Positions 61,709 to 64,000 of a DNA stretch of 64,000 bases are shown here, in pieces. The notes below the pieces were generated by a model. It was not told the origin of the DNA. It ran no database searches and was given only the letters and a program-made list of their open reading frames with translations. A program made the position numbers and the translations under genes. The stretch lies in NCBI RefSeq assembly GCF_003173055.1, contig NZ_QGLF01000006.1, positions 151,074 through 215,073 of the forward strand, in the 5' to 3' direction. This DNA is from Zavarzinia compransoris (lineage in GTDB: Bacteria; Pseudomonadota; Alphaproteobacteria; Zavarziniales; Zavarziniaceae). The stretch's first letter is position 1; every line of letters starts with the position of its first letter.

Positions 61709-61865
61709 TAGCAAGACAAGAAAAACGGAAAAATCTGTACCAGATAAAAATATAAAATCGGTCGTCTTGACCTTGGCTAGATTGCTTGGTCGGTCGGTTG
61801 CAAAAATAGACTTCGATCGTAACTCTCGAAATGAGAGCGCTACTCATGAACCCAAGAACGAATAG
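61695..61865 (+). CDS. Small basic ORF preceding the serine recombinase
   Basis: It has 56 residues, with VVLTLARLLGRSVAKIDFDR in the middle. Small proteins containing a leucine-alanine-arginine-leucine-x-GR stretch are commonly seen just upstream of large serine recombinases of alphaproteobacteria, which supports a real accessory gene. It ends 20 bases before the recombinase start. Its function, perhaps recombination directionality or recombinase assistance, is unknown. Confidence 0.5.
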   Translation: MKRPNSKTRKTEKSVPDKNIKSVVLTLARLLGRSVAKIDFDRNSRNESATHEPKNE

Positions 61866-61885
61866 GATTTAGAGGAACAATAGTG

Positions 61886-63589
<1,704 letters not shown>

Positions 63590-63644
63590 GTGATGGGTGA
63601 TGAATTGAGGATCTGTGAGGTTTTGTGTCTGTATGCTTTGCAGG

Positions 63645-63762
63645 CCTGGCAGCGACCTACTCTTCCGATGCTTAAGCAGCAGTACCATTGGCGCGGAGGG
63701 ATTTCACGGCCGAGTTCGAGATGGGATCGGGTGTTGGGGCCCTCGCTAAGACCACCAGGCCA
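63645..63762 (-). rRNA. 5S ribosomal RNA
   Basis: The minus-strand sequence contains GGTGGTCTTAGCGAGGG near its start, then CCGATCCCATCTCGAACTCGG and finally GTAGGTCGCTGCCAGG. It is about 118 bases. It lies between the 23S end and tRNA-fMet. The boundaries are accurate to a few bases. Confidence 0.95.
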
Positions 63763-63921
63763 GCGAAGCATACAGATTATAGTTCTCGAAGGTTTGGCCC
63801 GGATGATGGGCCCGAATGCTGGGGATGCGTGCTTGCGTGAAGGAGTGTTGCCTGTTGAGGGTCGGTCTTTCGACGTCTTCCTCGCCGGACATGACGGCGA
63901 CTGCTTGCGCAGTCTTGCGAT

Positions 63922-64000
63922 AGAGCTCTATCGAGCGATTAGTACCGGTCGGCTTCGCCTATTACTAGACTTCGACCTCCGGCCTATCAACGTGGTGGTC
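63922..64000 (-). rRNA. 23S ribosomal RNA, 3' end only
   Basis: The minus strand shows GTTGATAGGCCGGAGGTC and CCGGTACTAATCGCTCGAT, which are the conserved end of 23S rRNA. Only about 80 bases lie in the window, and the rest is to the right. The 3' end is placed by similarity and may be off by 10 bases. Bases 63763-63921 are the spacer to 5S. Confidence 0.9.

Overview
The window is GC-rich chromosomal DNA, most likely from an alphaproteobacterium. The ribosomal RNA operon at the right edge (minus strand, 23S then 5S then tRNA-fMet) has the arrangement usual in that class. Families such as the BKACE, DUF1302/DUF1329 and ArsJ modules fit this, but the genus cannot be named from the sequence alone. 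All functional calls are read from motifs and family memory, without database searches.

Region 1 (1-14.9 kb, minus strand) is a long gene train for a hydrophobic or organic-acid substrate. It runs from a DUF1302 outer-membrane protein through DUF1329, a YCF48-like protein, an RND/MMPL transporter, a Usp-hemerythrin fusion, a quinone oxidoreductase, a TauD-like dioxygenase and a BKACE (DUF849) enzyme to an MFS transporter cut by the window edge. A MalT-like (LAL) LuxR regulator lies just upstream.

Region 2 (15.2-25.5 kb) is an arsenic-resistance island. On the minus strand are a PstS-like protein, an ArsJ-associated GAPDH, ArsJ and an ArsR. On the plus strand are a second ArsR, two unrelated arsenate reductases and ACR3. 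A methyltransferase, a third ArsR, a flavoprotein with a cysteine-rich tail and an MFS transporter follow. A degraded stretch with a broken ISL3 transposase separates this island from the next region (25.5-28.7 kb).

Region 3 (29-47 kb) is a second catabolic cluster. It has two more LAL regulators, a cytochrome P450 with an adjacent rubredoxin, second copies of DUF1329 and DUF1302, and a seven-gene minus-strand beta-oxidation operon. That operon encodes acyl-CoA dehydrogenase, acyl-CoA synthetase, SDR, two MaoC-type proteins, an SCP2-type thiolase and an enoyl-CoA hydratase. This set resembles side-chain degradation of steroids or terpenoids. A near-identical 16-base motif recurs at three promoter regions. 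ISL3 relics lie at both ends of the region.

Region 4 (47-58 kb) holds IS debris, phage-like remnants (exonuclease, two phosphatases, two related Cys4 proteins), two lipoproteins, a NalP-like S8 autotransporter with a long Thr-Pro linker, a ribbon-helix-helix protein, a single-domain LuxR protein and a 741-residue secreted protein of unknown function.

Region 5 (58.2-63.6 kb) is the most novel part. A MarR regulator is divergent from a small PD-(D/E)XK nuclease-like gene, which is followed by a soluble FtsH-like AAA+ M41 protease. Two 19-base palindromes with identical half-sites lie in the divergent promoter. Two tiny ORFs and a large serine recombinase follow, and the recombinase stop codon lies inside the anticodon of tRNA-fMet. 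This looks like a mobile island, perhaps defensive, inserted at the end of the rRNA operon.
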